DNA from: Burkholderiaceae bacterium
GTDB lineage: Bacteria; Pseudomonadota; Gammaproteobacteria; Burkholderiales; Burkholderiaceae_C
Assembly (NCBI GenBank): GCA_022072045.1
Contig: JAJVIL010000019.1
Span: 1-38,090, forward strand
DNA length: 38,090 nucleotides
Direction of reading: 5' to 3'
The notes beneath the pieces were generated by a model, which saw only the letters and a program-made list of their open reading frames with translations, did not search any database and had not been told where the DNA came from. The position numbers and the translations under genes were made by a program. Below are positions 10,548 to 20,638 of the stretch, piece by piece (position 1 is the stretch's first letter; each line of letters starts with the position of its first letter).

Positions 10548-11305
10548 GGCTTGCTCGCGGGCGGAGCAGGCTTGCGCACGCCAGCGCCCTGCGGGCCGCG
10601 CTGTGGCAACAAGGTGCGCCGGTCGACGAAGCCAGGCGTCGCGGCGATCTTGGGCATGCCGGCTTGCTGGTGCGCCGGAGGCGACGGCTGGCGCGTGACC
10701 AACGTCGTCGTGGCGCCTGGGGCCGCTTGGACAACCGTGGGGGAAACCGACCTGACCCTGGATGTGGCCTGCGACGGGTTGGCGACGAGGTTGCGCTTGT
10801 TCGTGCGCGGGGCCGGCTGCTTGGCGCCTCCATTGGCTCGGGCCGACGACCGGGCGCGCTCGGCCAGCGCCTTGCGTTCGCTCTCGGGCAGCGCCTGATA
10901 CGCCTGCCACTGGGATTGCCGCTCCTGGTTCGGCAGTTGCCTGACCTGCTGGTAGTTCAGCCGGGCCTGCGCGCGTTGCTGCGGAGTCATGTGCGCCCAT
11001 TCGGTCATGCGCTCTTGCAACCGCTGCTGGTCCGCCGGCGAGATTCTGGGGTAACGCGCCGCCAACTCCAGCCACTTGGACTTGCGGTTGGCGTCGATCG
11101 ACGACCAGTCGTTGCGCAGTGGCGCCAGCACTTTGCGCTGTTCGGGGCTGAGCGAGGCCCAGGACGGCCCCGACGGGTCGGCCTGACGCCTGGCTTGCGC
11201 CGGCGGCTGTGCCGAGGCGCCGGCGACCAAGCCGAGACACAAGACGGCCAGCGCCACTGTGGCCGCCGAGGCGCCCAGTGCAATGCCACGGCGCCAGGCG
11301 ATCAT
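10544..11305 (-). CDS. DUF3106 domain protein, predicted exported
   Basis: Signal-peptide-like MIAWRRGIALGASAATVALAVLCLGLVAGASAQP, then LSPEQRKVLAPLRNDWSSIDANRKSKWLELAARYPRISPADQQRLQERMTEW... Confidence 0.85.
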   Translation of the reverse strand: MIAWRRGIALGASAATVALAVLCLGLVAGASAQPPAQARRQADPSGPSWASLSPEQRKVLAPLRNDWSSIDANRKSKWLELAARYPRISPADQQRLQERMTEWAHMTPQQRAQARLNYQQVRQLPNQERQSQWQAYQALPESERKALAERARSSARANGGAKQPAPRTNKRNLVANPSQATSRVRSVSPTVVQAAPGATTTLVTRQPSPPAHQQAGMPKIAATPGFVDRRTLLPQRGPQGAGVRKPAPPASKP

Positions 11306-11757
11306 TCCACCGTGTGCGGCGAACGCAGGTATTCGGCGAACCCCTGGTCGCTGTACGCCTGTGGCGGCAGGTCGTCGGTCAGTATGGCGGCATCGAGTTC
11401 GGCGGCCGCGCGCACCTGCTGGTCGACGTAGCTGCGCTGAATGCACAACAGCCCAACCAGCAGCAGCGCGAGCGGGGCCAACGAGGCGAGCCGCAACCAC
11501 CACGACGGCGGGCCAGCCAGGACCAGCGTGCCGCCTTGCCGGTGGTGTGCCGGCGCGGTCTGCAGCTTGTGCATCTCGCGTCCGCGCTCGACGGCGCGCA
11601 GCCGGGCGACCTTGAGGCGCTCGGCGATGTCGTGGGGGAGGTTGTCGCTGTTACGGGCGAGGGCGCCGGCGATGCGCAGTCCGACCCTCGCCTCCAGTGC
11701 GTCGGGGTTCGGCACCGTCTCGGCGGCGCCGGGCGGGGTGCGTGGCATGCCGGTCAT
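11302..11757 (-). CDS. DUF3619 family protein, single predicted TM helix
   Basis: MTGMPRTPPGAAETVPNPDALEARVGLRIAGALARNSDNLPHDIAERLKVARLRAVERGRE...WWLRLASLAPLALLLVGLLCIQ... Confidence 0.85.
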   Translation of the reverse strand: MTGMPRTPPGAAETVPNPDALEARVGLRIAGALARNSDNLPHDIAERLKVARLRAVERGREMHKLQTAPAHHRQGGTLVLAGPPSWWLRLASLAPLALLLVGLLCIQRSYVDQQVRAAAELDAAILTDDLPPQAYSDQGFAEYLRSPHTVE

Positions 11758-12320
11758 GGTGTGATTCCCTTGGCTTTCAAGGCCTTCGCCAATGCATGAA
11801 CCGCCCTGGAACAGTGGGTCTTGACGCTGCCCTCGGAACAACCCATGACGGCGGCCGTCTCCGTCACGTCGAACTCCTCCCAGTAACGGAGGAGGAAGGC
11901 CTCCCGTTGACGCTGTGGCAGCTGGCTGACTTCATGCTCGATCTGAAGCAGGATCTGGGCCCGCCCGACGCTGTCGGCCGCGCTTTCGGTGCCGATGGAG
12001 TCTTCCGACAAGTGCAGAGTCTCCAGCAAATCGAAGTCGCCAGCCTCGGCCTCGGTCTCGAAGTCCGAGAAGTTTTGCATCACGGCATTGCGCACGCGCT
12101 GGCGCCGGAACCAGTCCATCGTAGCGTTGGACAGGATGCGCTGGAAGAGCAGCGGCAACTCGGCCGCCGGGCGATCGGCGTATTTCTCGGCCAATCGAAT
12201 CATCGAATCCTGCACGATGTCCAGCGCCGCCTCGTCGTCGCGGACGGCGAACGCCGTTCGCTTGAAAGCCCGCCTCTCGACACTCCTGAGGAAATCGGAC
12301 AGTTCTTGGTCGGTCGCCAA
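11754..12320 (-). CDS. ECF-type RNA polymerase sigma factor (TTG start proposed)
   Basis: (M)ATDQELSDFLRSVERRAFKRTAFAVRDDEAALDIVQDSMIRLAEKYADRPAAELPLLFQRILSNATMDWFRRQ...LPQRQREAFLLRYWEEFDVTETAAVMGCSEGSVKTHCSRAVHAL; sigma region 2 and 4 patterns. Confidence 0.92.
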   Translation of the reverse strand: MATDQELSDFLRSVERRAFKRTAFAVRDDEAALDIVQDSMIRLAEKYADRPAAELPLLFQRILSNATMDWFRRQRVRNAVMQNFSDFETEAEAGDFDLLETLHLSEDSIGTESAADSVGRAQILLQIEHEVSQLPQRQREAFLLRYWEEFDVTETAAVMGCSEGSVKTHCSRAVHALAKALKAKGITP

Positions 12321-12431
12321 TGGTGCGAGGAACCGGCGCCCGAGCCCCGGCAGTTTTTGGGCGGCGCGATTATGGCACCGGGGCACCCACGGACACGGGG
12401 TGCAGCGGACGACGCGGCCTGCAGTGACATA

Positions 12432-12491
12432 ATGCTGCTTCGCACAACGCTCCTTTGGATCATCGCGGCGGCCGACACGGCTCACCGATGA
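12432..12491 (+). CDS. Candidate ilv leader peptide MLLRTTLLWIIAAADTAHR
   Basis: ATG CTG CTT CGC ACA ACG CTC CTT TGG ATC ATC ... TGA; four Leu and two Ile codons in 19 residues, directly upstream of ilvB. A CATAAT box (12428-12433) overlaps the ATG and competes as a promoter element. Confidence 0.45.
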   Translation: MLLRTTLLWIIAAADTAHR

Positions 12492-12525
12492 ATGGTTCGC
12501 GCAGGCTCCAAGTCCACCTCACGAG

Positions 12526-12553
12526 GGTGCGAGTAGGGGCACCGATGGTTTTT
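12526..12553 (+). terminator. Weak candidate attenuator terminator upstream of ilvB
   Basis: GGTGC (12526-12530) pairs with GCACC (12539-12543), then GATGG and TTTTT (12549-12553). Only a 5-bp stem. Confidence 0.35.
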
Positions 12554-12580
12554 CGTCAGAGAAATTCACAGAGGTTCGAA

Positions 12581-14362
12581 ATGGACATGTCTGCCGCGGA
12601 AGTCAAGCGCGCCGCTTCGGCGCAACCGCAAGCCAACTCAGCCAGCGCCGACGTCATCAACGGCGCCGAGATCATCGTTCGCTGCCTGCAGGCCGAAGGG
12701 GTCAAGTACCTTTGGGGCTACCCCGGCGGTGCGGTGCTCTACATCTACGACGCGTTGTACAAGCAGCAGGGCATCGAGCACGTGCTGGTGCGCCATGAAC
12801 AGGCCGCCGTGCACGCCGCCGACGGCTACGCGCGCGCCACCGGCGAGGTGGGCGTCGCGCTGGTGACCTCGGGCCCCGGGGTGACCAACGCGGTGACCGG
12901 TATCGCCACCGCGTACATGGACTCGATCCCGATGGTCATCATCACCGGCCAGGTGCCCACGCCGGCGATCGGGCTCGATGCCTTCCAGGAGTGCGACACG
13001 GTGGGCATCACGCGCCCGGTGGTCAAGCACAACTTCCTGGTCAAGGACGTGCGCGAGCTGGCGCCGACCATCAAGAAGGCCTTCCACATCGCGCGCAGCG
13101 GTCGACCGGGGCCGGTGGTGGTCGACGTGCCGAAGGACGTGTCGGTGAAGACCGCCGCGTTCGCCTACCCCGAGCGCATCGAGATGCGCTCGTACAACCC
13201 GGTGCGCAAGGGCCATGGCGGCCAGATCCGCAAGGCCGTGCAGTTGCTGCTGCAGGCCAAGCGGCCTTACATCTACACCGGTGGCGGCGTCGTCCTGGGC
13301 AATGCGGCGGCCGAACTGCGCGAGCTGGCCGACTGGCTCGGCTTCCCATGCACCAACACGCTGATGGGGCTCGGCTCCATCGCGTCGAGCGACCCCAAGT
13401 TCCTCGGCATGCTCGGCATGCACGGCACCTACGAGGCGAACATGACGATGCAGCACTGCGACGTGCTGCTCGCGGTGGGCGCGCGATTCGACGACCGCGT
13501 GATCGGCAACCCGAAGCACTTTGCATCGGTCGAGCGCAAGATCATCCACATCGACATCGACCCTTCGTCGATCTCCAAGCGCGTGCGCGTGGACATTCCC
13601 ATCGTCGGTGACGTCAAGGACGTGCTGCGCGAGCTGATCGATCAAATGAAAGAGGGTAGCGCCAAGCCCGATTCGATCGCGCTCGCCGCCTGGTGGAGTC
13701 AGATCAACGAGTGGCGGCGCCGCGAGTGTCTGAGCTACAGGCGCAGCACCGAAGTCGTCAAGCCGCAGCAGGTGGTCGAGACGCTGTGGCAGCTGACCCG
13801 CGACAGCGATGCCTATATCACCTCCGACGTCGGCCAGCACCAGATGTGGGCCGCTCAGTTCTACGGCTTCAAGGAGCCGCGCCGCTGGATCAACTCCGGC
13901 GGCCTCGGCACGATGGGCGTGGGGCTACCCTACGCGATGGGCATCAAGCTCGCTAAGCCGCAGGCCGACGTGTTCTGCATCACCGGCGAGGGCTCGATCC
14001 AGATGTGCATCCAGGAGCTGTCGACCTGTGCGCAGTACAAGACGCCGGTGAAGATCGTGTCGCTGAACAACCGCTACCTCGGCATGGTGCGGCAGTGGCA
14101 GGAACTGGACTACGGCAAGCGCTATTCGCACACCTACATGGATGCGTTGCCCGATTTCGTGAAGCTCGCCGAGGCCTACGGTCACGTGGGCCTGCTGATC
14201 GAGAAGCCGGCCGATGTCGAGCCGGCGCTGCGCGAGGCGATCCGGCTGAAGGATCGCACGGTCTTCCTCGATTTCCGCACCGACCCCACCGAGAACGTCT
14301 GGCCGATGGTGCAGGCCGGCAAGGGCATCACCGAGATGCTGCTCGGTTCCGAGGATCTCTGA
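12581..14362 (+). CDS. ilvB: Acetolactate synthase large (catalytic) subunit
   Basis: GAEIIVRCLQAEGVKYLWGYPGGAVLYIYDAL...VRHEQAAVHAADGYARATGEVGVALVTSGPGVTNAVTGIATAYMDSIPMV; ThDP-binding CITGEGSIQMCIQELSTCAQY. Confidence 0.97.
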   Translation: MDMSAAEVKRAASAQPQANSASADVINGAEIIVRCLQAEGVKYLWGYPGGAVLYIYDALYKQQGIEHVLVRHEQAAVHAADGYARATGEVGVALVTSGPGVTNAVTGIATAYMDSIPMVIITGQVPTPAIGLDAFQECDTVGITRPVVKHNFLVKDVRELAPTIKKAFHIARSGRPGPVVVDVPKDVSVKTAAFAYPERIEMRSYNPVRKGHGGQIRKAVQLLLQAKRPYIYTGGGVVLGNAAAELRELADWLGFPCTNTLMGLGSIASSDPKFLGMLGMHGTYEANMTMQHCDVLLAVGARFDDRVIGNPKHFASVERKIIHIDIDPSSISKRVRVDIPIVGDVKDVLRELIDQMKEGSAKPDSIALAAWWSQINEWRRRECLSYRRSTEVVKPQQVVETLWQLTRDSDAYITSDVGQHQMWAAQFYGFKEPRRWINSGGLGTMGVGLPYAMGIKLAKPQADVFCITGEGSIQMCIQELSTCAQYKTPVKIVSLNNRYLGMVRQWQELDYGKRYSHTYMDALPDFVKLAEAYGHVGLLIEKPADVEPALREAIRLKDRTVFLDFRTDPTENVWPMVQAGKGITEMLLGSEDL

Positions 14363-14516
14363 GCCCCTGCGCGGCAGGAGGCGGTGCTTACCGGCACCGC
14401 GGCCGTGCCGCACAGTGGCCGGAGGTTCGTTTCCGCAACGATTGACTTCGAAGCACGCGACCAAGGCCCGGCGGTGACCGCCGCCGGCGCTGAAGAGTCC
14501 GAAGGACGAACGAAAG

Positions 14517-16065
<1,549 letters not shown>

Positions 16066-16133
16066 GCTGGTCGGCCAGCGCCGGAATCGACGTTGGCCGG
16101 GGTCGGCACGGTCGCGCGCACAATGGCGGCACG

Positions 16134-16964
16134 ATGAGCGACCTGTCGCAACCGCACGCTGAAGAGGGCGTCGTTCCCCCGCCGCTGCGGCCGCGGCGCA
16201 AGGGCATCTACATCCTGCCCAACCTGTTCACGGTGGCGGCGCTGTTCGGTGGCTTCTACGCCATTCTGATGGCGATGAACGGCCGCTTCGACGTCGCCGG
16301 CATCGGCGTTTTCAGCGCGATGGTGCTCGACAGCCTCGACGGTCGCGTGGCACGCATGACCAACACGCAAAGCGCGTTCGGCGAGCAGATGGACAGCCTG
16401 TCGGACATGGTGAGCTTCGGCGTCGCGCCGGCGCTCATCGTCTACGAGTGGGGGCTCAAGGGGCTCGGCAAGTGGGGGCTGATCGCCGCCTTCGTGTACT
16501 GCGCGTGTGCCGCGCTGCGGCTGGCGCGCTTCAATACCAACATCGGCGTGGTCGACAAGCGGTTCTTCCAGGGTTTGCCGAGTCCGGCCGCCGCCGCGCT
16601 GGTGGTCGGCTTCATCTGGGTGCTCGACGACTACGGCTTCAAGGATGCCGCGCGCGTCGAATGGCTGGGCTGGACGGCGTTCGCCGTCACGCTGTACGCC
16701 GGCCTGACGATGGTCACCAACGTGCCTTTCTACAGTTTCAAGGATGTCAGCTTCAAGCGCTCGGTGCCGTTCATCGTGATCGTCGCCATCGCGCTGGCGA
16801 TCGCGGTGGTCAACATCGCGCCGCCGCTGGTGCTGTTCGCGGCCTTCTGCGTCTACGGCTTCTCGGGCTACGCGGTCTACGGCTACAAGCGCGCGAAGGG
16901 CAAGCCGGTCAGCGTGATCGCGACCTCGACGGACGAACCCGACGAAGAGGGCCTTCATCGCTGA
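16134..16964 (+). CDS. pssA: CDP-diacylglycerol--serine O-phosphatidyltransferase
   Basis: CDP-alcohol phosphotransferase motif (LDSLDGRVARMTNTQSAFGEQMDSLSDMVSFGVAPA); N-terminal RRKGIYILPNLFTVAALFGGFYAI. Confidence 0.95.
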   Translation: MSDLSQPHAEEGVVPPPLRPRRKGIYILPNLFTVAALFGGFYAILMAMNGRFDVAGIGVFSAMVLDSLDGRVARMTNTQSAFGEQMDSLSDMVSFGVAPALIVYEWGLKGLGKWGLIAAFVYCACAALRLARFNTNIGVVDKRFFQGLPSPAAAALVVGFIWVLDDYGFKDAARVEWLGWTAFAVTLYAGLTMVTNVPFYSFKDVSFKRSVPFIVIVAIALAIAVVNIAPPLVLFAAFCVYGFSGYAVYGYKRAKGKPVSVIATSTDEPDEEGLHR

Positions 16965-17019
16965 AGGCGCCGCCGCCGGCCCTGCGAACGCGGCGGTCGG
17001 GCGTGCTACAGTGCACCCC

Positions 17020-17079
17020 ATGATGCTGCCGAACGCGATCGCTCTGGCTCTACTGCTAGGAGACCCACGGGCTCGCTGA
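17020..17079 (+). CDS. leu leader peptide [19 protein letters not shown]
   Basis: ATG ATG CTG CCG AAC GCG ATC GCT CTG GCT CTA CTG CTA GGA GAC CCA CGG GCT CGC TGA; Leu run with two CTA codons, followed by a terminator-like hairpin and then leuA. TACAGT (17007-17012) lies 7 nt before the ATG. Confidence 0.75.
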   Translation: MMLPNAIALALLLGDPRAR

Positions 17080-17108
17080 TCGTCCACGTCCAATCGTTTC
17101 CCGATCTC

Positions 17109-17147
17109 ACGGCCCGTATGCAACCCGCAGCGGGCCGTTTGCTTTGT
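17109..17147 (+). terminator. leuA transcription attenuator (terminator hairpin)
   Basis: ACGGCCCG (17109-17116) pairs perfectly with CGGGCCGT (17131-17138), followed by TTGCTTTGT. Alternative pairing of ACGGGCT (17067-17073) with GGCCCGT (17111-17117) forms a candidate antiterminator. Confidence 0.72.
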
Positions 17148-17180
17148 CTGAAATGCGGGTTGCGAACACCAGAGGAACCC

Positions 17181-18869
17181 ATGCTGAAGCAACCGCAGAC
17201 CAAGTACCGCCCGTTCGCACCGGTATGTCTGGCCGACCGCCGCTGGCCCGACGCCGTCCTGACCCGGGCCCCGGCGTGGTGCAGCGTCGACCTGCGCGAC
17301 GGCAATCAGGCGCTGATCGAGCCGATGGACAGCCAGCGCAAGCTGCGGATGTTCGACATGCTGGTGGACATCGGGTTCAAGGAGATCGAGGTCGGTTTTC
17401 CTTCGGCGTCGCAGACCGATTTCGACTTCGTGCGCATGCTGATCGAGCAGCGTCTGGTTCCCGACGACGTGACGATCCAGGTGCTGACGCAGGCGCGCCC
17501 CGAGTTGATCGAGCGCACGTTCGCGTCGCTGGTCGGGGCCAGGCGCGCGATCGTGCACCTGTACAACGCAACCGCGCCGGTGATGCGGCGCGTCGTGCTC
17601 GGGCTCGACGAGGACGGCATCGTCGAACTGGCCGCTTCGCACGCACGGCTGATCCGCGACCTGGCGGCGCGCCAGAGCGCCACCGAATTCGTCTTCCAGT
17701 ACTCGCCCGAGATGTTCTCGGGCACCGAGCTGGCATTCAGCAAGCGCGTGGTCGATGCGGTGACCGAGGTCTGGCAGCCGACGCCGCAGCGCAAGTGCAT
17801 CGTCAACCTGCCGTCGACGGTCGAGCACAGCACGCCCAACATCTTTGCCGACATGATCGAATGGATGCACCGGCACCTCGCACGCCGCGATGCGATCGTG
17901 CTGTCGGTGCACCCGCACAACGACCGCGGCACCGGCACCGCGGCGGCGGAGTTCGCGCTCATGGCCGGGGCCGACCGAGTCGAAGGTTGTCTATTCGGCA
18001 ACGGCGAGCGCACCGGCAACGTCGACCTGGTCAACATCGCGCTCAACCTGTACACGCAGGGCGTGACGCCGAACCTCGACTTCTCCGACATCGACGACGT
18101 GCGGCGCTGCGTCGAGCACTGCAACCAGTTGCCGGTGCACCCCCGTCACCCCTATGTCGGAGATCTTGTCTACACGTCGTTCTCAGGCTCGCACCAGGAC
18201 GCGATCAAGAAGGCGTTCGCGGCGCGTCGTGAAGGCGACATCTGGGAGATGCCGTATCTGCCGATCGACCCCAAGGATCTCGGTCGCAGCTACGACGCGG
18301 TGATCCGCGTCAACAGCCAGTCGGGCAAGGGCGGGATCGCCTACCTGCTCGAGCACGAGTTCGGGCTCGAACTGCCTCGCAGGCTGCAGATCGAGTTCAG
18401 CCGCGTCGTGCAGGCCATGACCGACGACACCGGCAAGGAAGTGACGGCGCCGCAGCTCAAGCGGCTGTTCGATGCCGAGTATGGCCTGGGGTCGCCTGCG
18501 GTCTCTCAGGTATCGATCGCCGAGCGCAGCGACGGCAGCGTCGCCGTCCACGCCCAGTGGCTGCAAGGTGACGGATCGCGCCAGCCGATCGGCGGCGTCG
18601 GCAACGGGCCGATCGACGCCTTCGTTGCCGCGCTGCAGGTGCACGTGGGCGAGCCGATCCGCGTGCTCGACTACCATGAGCACGCGATCAGCGGCGGGGC
18701 CGACGCGAGCGCCGCGGCGTACATCGAGCTGCGCGTGGGCGAGCACACCGTGTTCGGCGTCGGCGTCGATCGCAGCATCACCACCGCGTCGTTCAGCGCG
18801 ATCGTGTCCGGTGTGCGCCGGGCCCGCTCGCGCAGCGCCGCCATGCAGCCGTCGACCGCGGTTGCCTGA
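17181..18869 (+). CDS. leuA: 2-isopropylmalate synthase, long type-2 (LeuA2-like)
   Basis: [83 protein letters not shown]...[43 protein letters not shown]-terminal regulatory domain present. Confidence 0.95.
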   Translation: MLKQPQTKYRPFAPVCLADRRWPDAVLTRAPAWCSVDLRDGNQALIEPMDSQRKLRMFDMLVDIGFKEIEVGFPSASQTDFDFVRMLIEQRLVPDDVTIQVLTQARPELIERTFASLVGARRAIVHLYNATAPVMRRVVLGLDEDGIVELAASHARLIRDLAARQSATEFVFQYSPEMFSGTELAFSKRVVDAVTEVWQPTPQRKCIVNLPSTVEHSTPNIFADMIEWMHRHLARRDAIVLSVHPHNDRGTGTAAAEFALMAGADRVEGCLFGNGERTGNVDLVNIALNLYTQGVTPNLDFSDIDDVRRCVEHCNQLPVHPRHPYVGDLVYTSFSGSHQDAIKKAFAARREGDIWEMPYLPIDPKDLGRSYDAVIRVNSQSGKGGIAYLLEHEFGLELPRRLQIEFSRVVQAMTDDTGKEVTAPQLKRLFDAEYGLGSPAVSQVSIAERSDGSVAVHAQWLQGDGSRQPIGGVGNGPIDAFVAALQVHVGEPIRVLDYHEHAISGGADASAAAYIELRVGEHTVFGVGVDRSITTASFSAIVSGVRRARSRSAAMQPSTAVA

Positions 18870-18896
18870 GATCCAGCACATCCCCGGGAGCACGCC

Positions 18897-20438
18897 ATGG
18901 CCGACAAGCTGATCGTTTTCGACACCACGCTGCGCGACGGCGAGCAGTCGCCCGGCGCCTCGATGACGCGCGAGGAGAAGCTGCGCATCGCGCGCCAGCT
19001 CGAGCGGCTGAAAGTCGACGTGATCGAAGCCGGCTTCGCGGCCTCGTCCAACGGCGACTTCGAGGCGGTCCGGTCGATTGCGCAGGCAGTGCGCGACAGC
19101 GTGGTGTGCTCGCTCGCGCGCGCCAACGACCGCGACATCGCGCGCGCGGCCGAGGCCCTGAAAGGTGCGGCGCGTGCGCGCATCCACACCTTCATCGCCA
19201 CCAGCGCGCTGCACATGGAGAAGAAGCTGCGCATGACGCCCGAGCAGGTGTTCGAGCAGGCCAAGCTTGCGGTGCGCTTCGCGCGCAACCTGTGCGACGA
19301 CGTCGAGTTCTCGCCCGAGGACGGCTACCGCTCCGATGTCGACTTCCTGTGCCGTGTGCTCGAAGCCGCGATTCGCGAGGGCGCGACGACGATCAACATC
19401 CCCGATACCGTGGGCTATGCCGTCCCCGAACTGTACGGCGGGTTCATCGCAGCGCTGCGCCAACGCGTGCCCAACTCGGACAAGGCGGTGTGGTCGGTGC
19501 ACTGCCACAACGATCTCGGCCTGGCCGTGGCCAACTCGCTGGCCGGCGTCAAGATCGGCGGCGCGCGCCAGGTCGAATGCACGATCAACGGCCTGGGCGA
19601 GCGCGCGGGCAACTGTGCGCTCGAGGAAGTGGTGATGGCGGTGCGCACGCGGCGCGACTACTTCGGACTCGAACTCGGCGTCGACACCAGCCAGATCGTG
19701 CCGGCGTCGCGCATGGTGAGCCAGACCACCGGCTTCGTCGTGCAGCCGAACAAGGCGGTGGTCGGCGCCAACGCGTTCGCCCACGCCTCGGGCATCCATC
19801 AGGACGGCGTGCTGAAGGCGCGCGACACCTACGAAATCATGCGCGCCGAGGACGTCGGCTGGAGCGCCAACCGCATCGTGCTGGGCAAGCTGTCGGGGCG
19901 CAACGCGTTCAAGCAGCGGCTACAGGAGCTTGGAATCGCGATGGAGTCGGAGGCCGACATCAACGCGGCGTTCATGCGCTTCAAGGATCTCGCCGACCGC
20001 AAGAGCGATATCTTCGACGAGGACATCCTGGCGCTCGTCAGCGACGAGGCTGTCAGCGGCCCGCGCGAGCACTACCGACTGCTCAGCCTCAGCCAGCACA
20101 GCGAGACCGGCGAGCGCCCGTGCGCCCACGTCAGCTTTGCCATCGGCGAGCAGGAGTTCGCCGCCGACAGCGAAGGCAACGGTCCGGTCGATGCGATCCT
20201 GAAGGCCATCGAGTCCAAGGTGGGTTCGGGCGCCGAGTTGCTGCTCTACTCGGTGAACGCCATCACTTCGGGCAGCACCGAATCGCAGGGTGAGGTGACC
20301 GTGCGCCTGCAACTCGGTGGTCGAATCGTCAACGGCGTCGGCGCCGACCCCGACATCGTGGTGGCCTCGGCGAAGGCCTACATCGCCGCGCTGAACAAAC
20401 TGCACCACGGCTCCGAACGGGTTGCGGCCCAAGGGTAA
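18897..20438 (+). CDS. leuA: 2-isopropylmalate synthase, type-1 (E. coli LeuA-like)
   Basis: [58 protein letters not shown]...[40 protein letters not shown]-terminal regulatory domain. Confidence 0.95.
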   Translation: MADKLIVFDTTLRDGEQSPGASMTREEKLRIARQLERLKVDVIEAGFAASSNGDFEAVRSIAQAVRDSVVCSLARANDRDIARAAEALKGAARARIHTFIATSALHMEKKLRMTPEQVFEQAKLAVRFARNLCDDVEFSPEDGYRSDVDFLCRVLEAAIREGATTINIPDTVGYAVPELYGGFIAALRQRVPNSDKAVWSVHCHNDLGLAVANSLAGVKIGGARQVECTINGLGERAGNCALEEVVMAVRTRRDYFGLELGVDTSQIVPASRMVSQTTGFVVQPNKAVVGANAFAHASGIHQDGVLKARDTYEIMRAEDVGWSANRIVLGKLSGRNAFKQRLQELGIAMESEADINAAFMRFKDLADRKSDIFDEDILALVSDEAVSGPREHYRLLSLSQHSETGERPCAHVSFAIGEQEFAADSEGNGPVDAILKAIESKVGSGAELLLYSVNAITSGSTESQGEVTVRLQLGGRIVNGVGADPDIVVASAKAYIAALNKLHHGSERVAAQG

Positions 20439-20505
20439 ACCCGTAGCTTCGGATCCCCGACTCGCGTGGCAACAACGCACGGCAGAAATTGGCGCACCCC
20501 CGCAC

Positions 20506-20534
20506 TTGAGGAAAATTACCTAAGCTTTTGATAT
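20506..20534 (+). promoter_or_regulatory. Candidate sigma70 promoter for the D-Ala-D-Ala endopeptidase gene
   Basis: TTGAGG (20506-20511), 17-bp AT-rich spacer, TGATAT (20529-20534), in an AT-rich island of a GC-rich window. Confidence 0.45.
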
Positions 20535-20638
20535 TGCCCACGTTTTGATGCGCCGATACACTGGCGCACCGGTCAGCTCATGGCCGGTTCGTTTGTCGAG
20601 ATCGCGCGGTGCATGCAAGAACCTGGGGAACGTCGTTG

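Noticed and set aside
14363-14516. 154-bp ilvB-ilvN gap with GGCGG-TGA-CCGCC hairpin
   Set aside because: Short stem in GC-rich DNA, no U-tract, no leader ORF recognised; likely chance.
17118-17180. Alternative upstream start for leuA ([21 protein letters not shown]...)
   Set aside because: The start lies in the attenuator hairpin loop; ATG at 17181 has a nearby AGAGGA and matches the family N-terminus.
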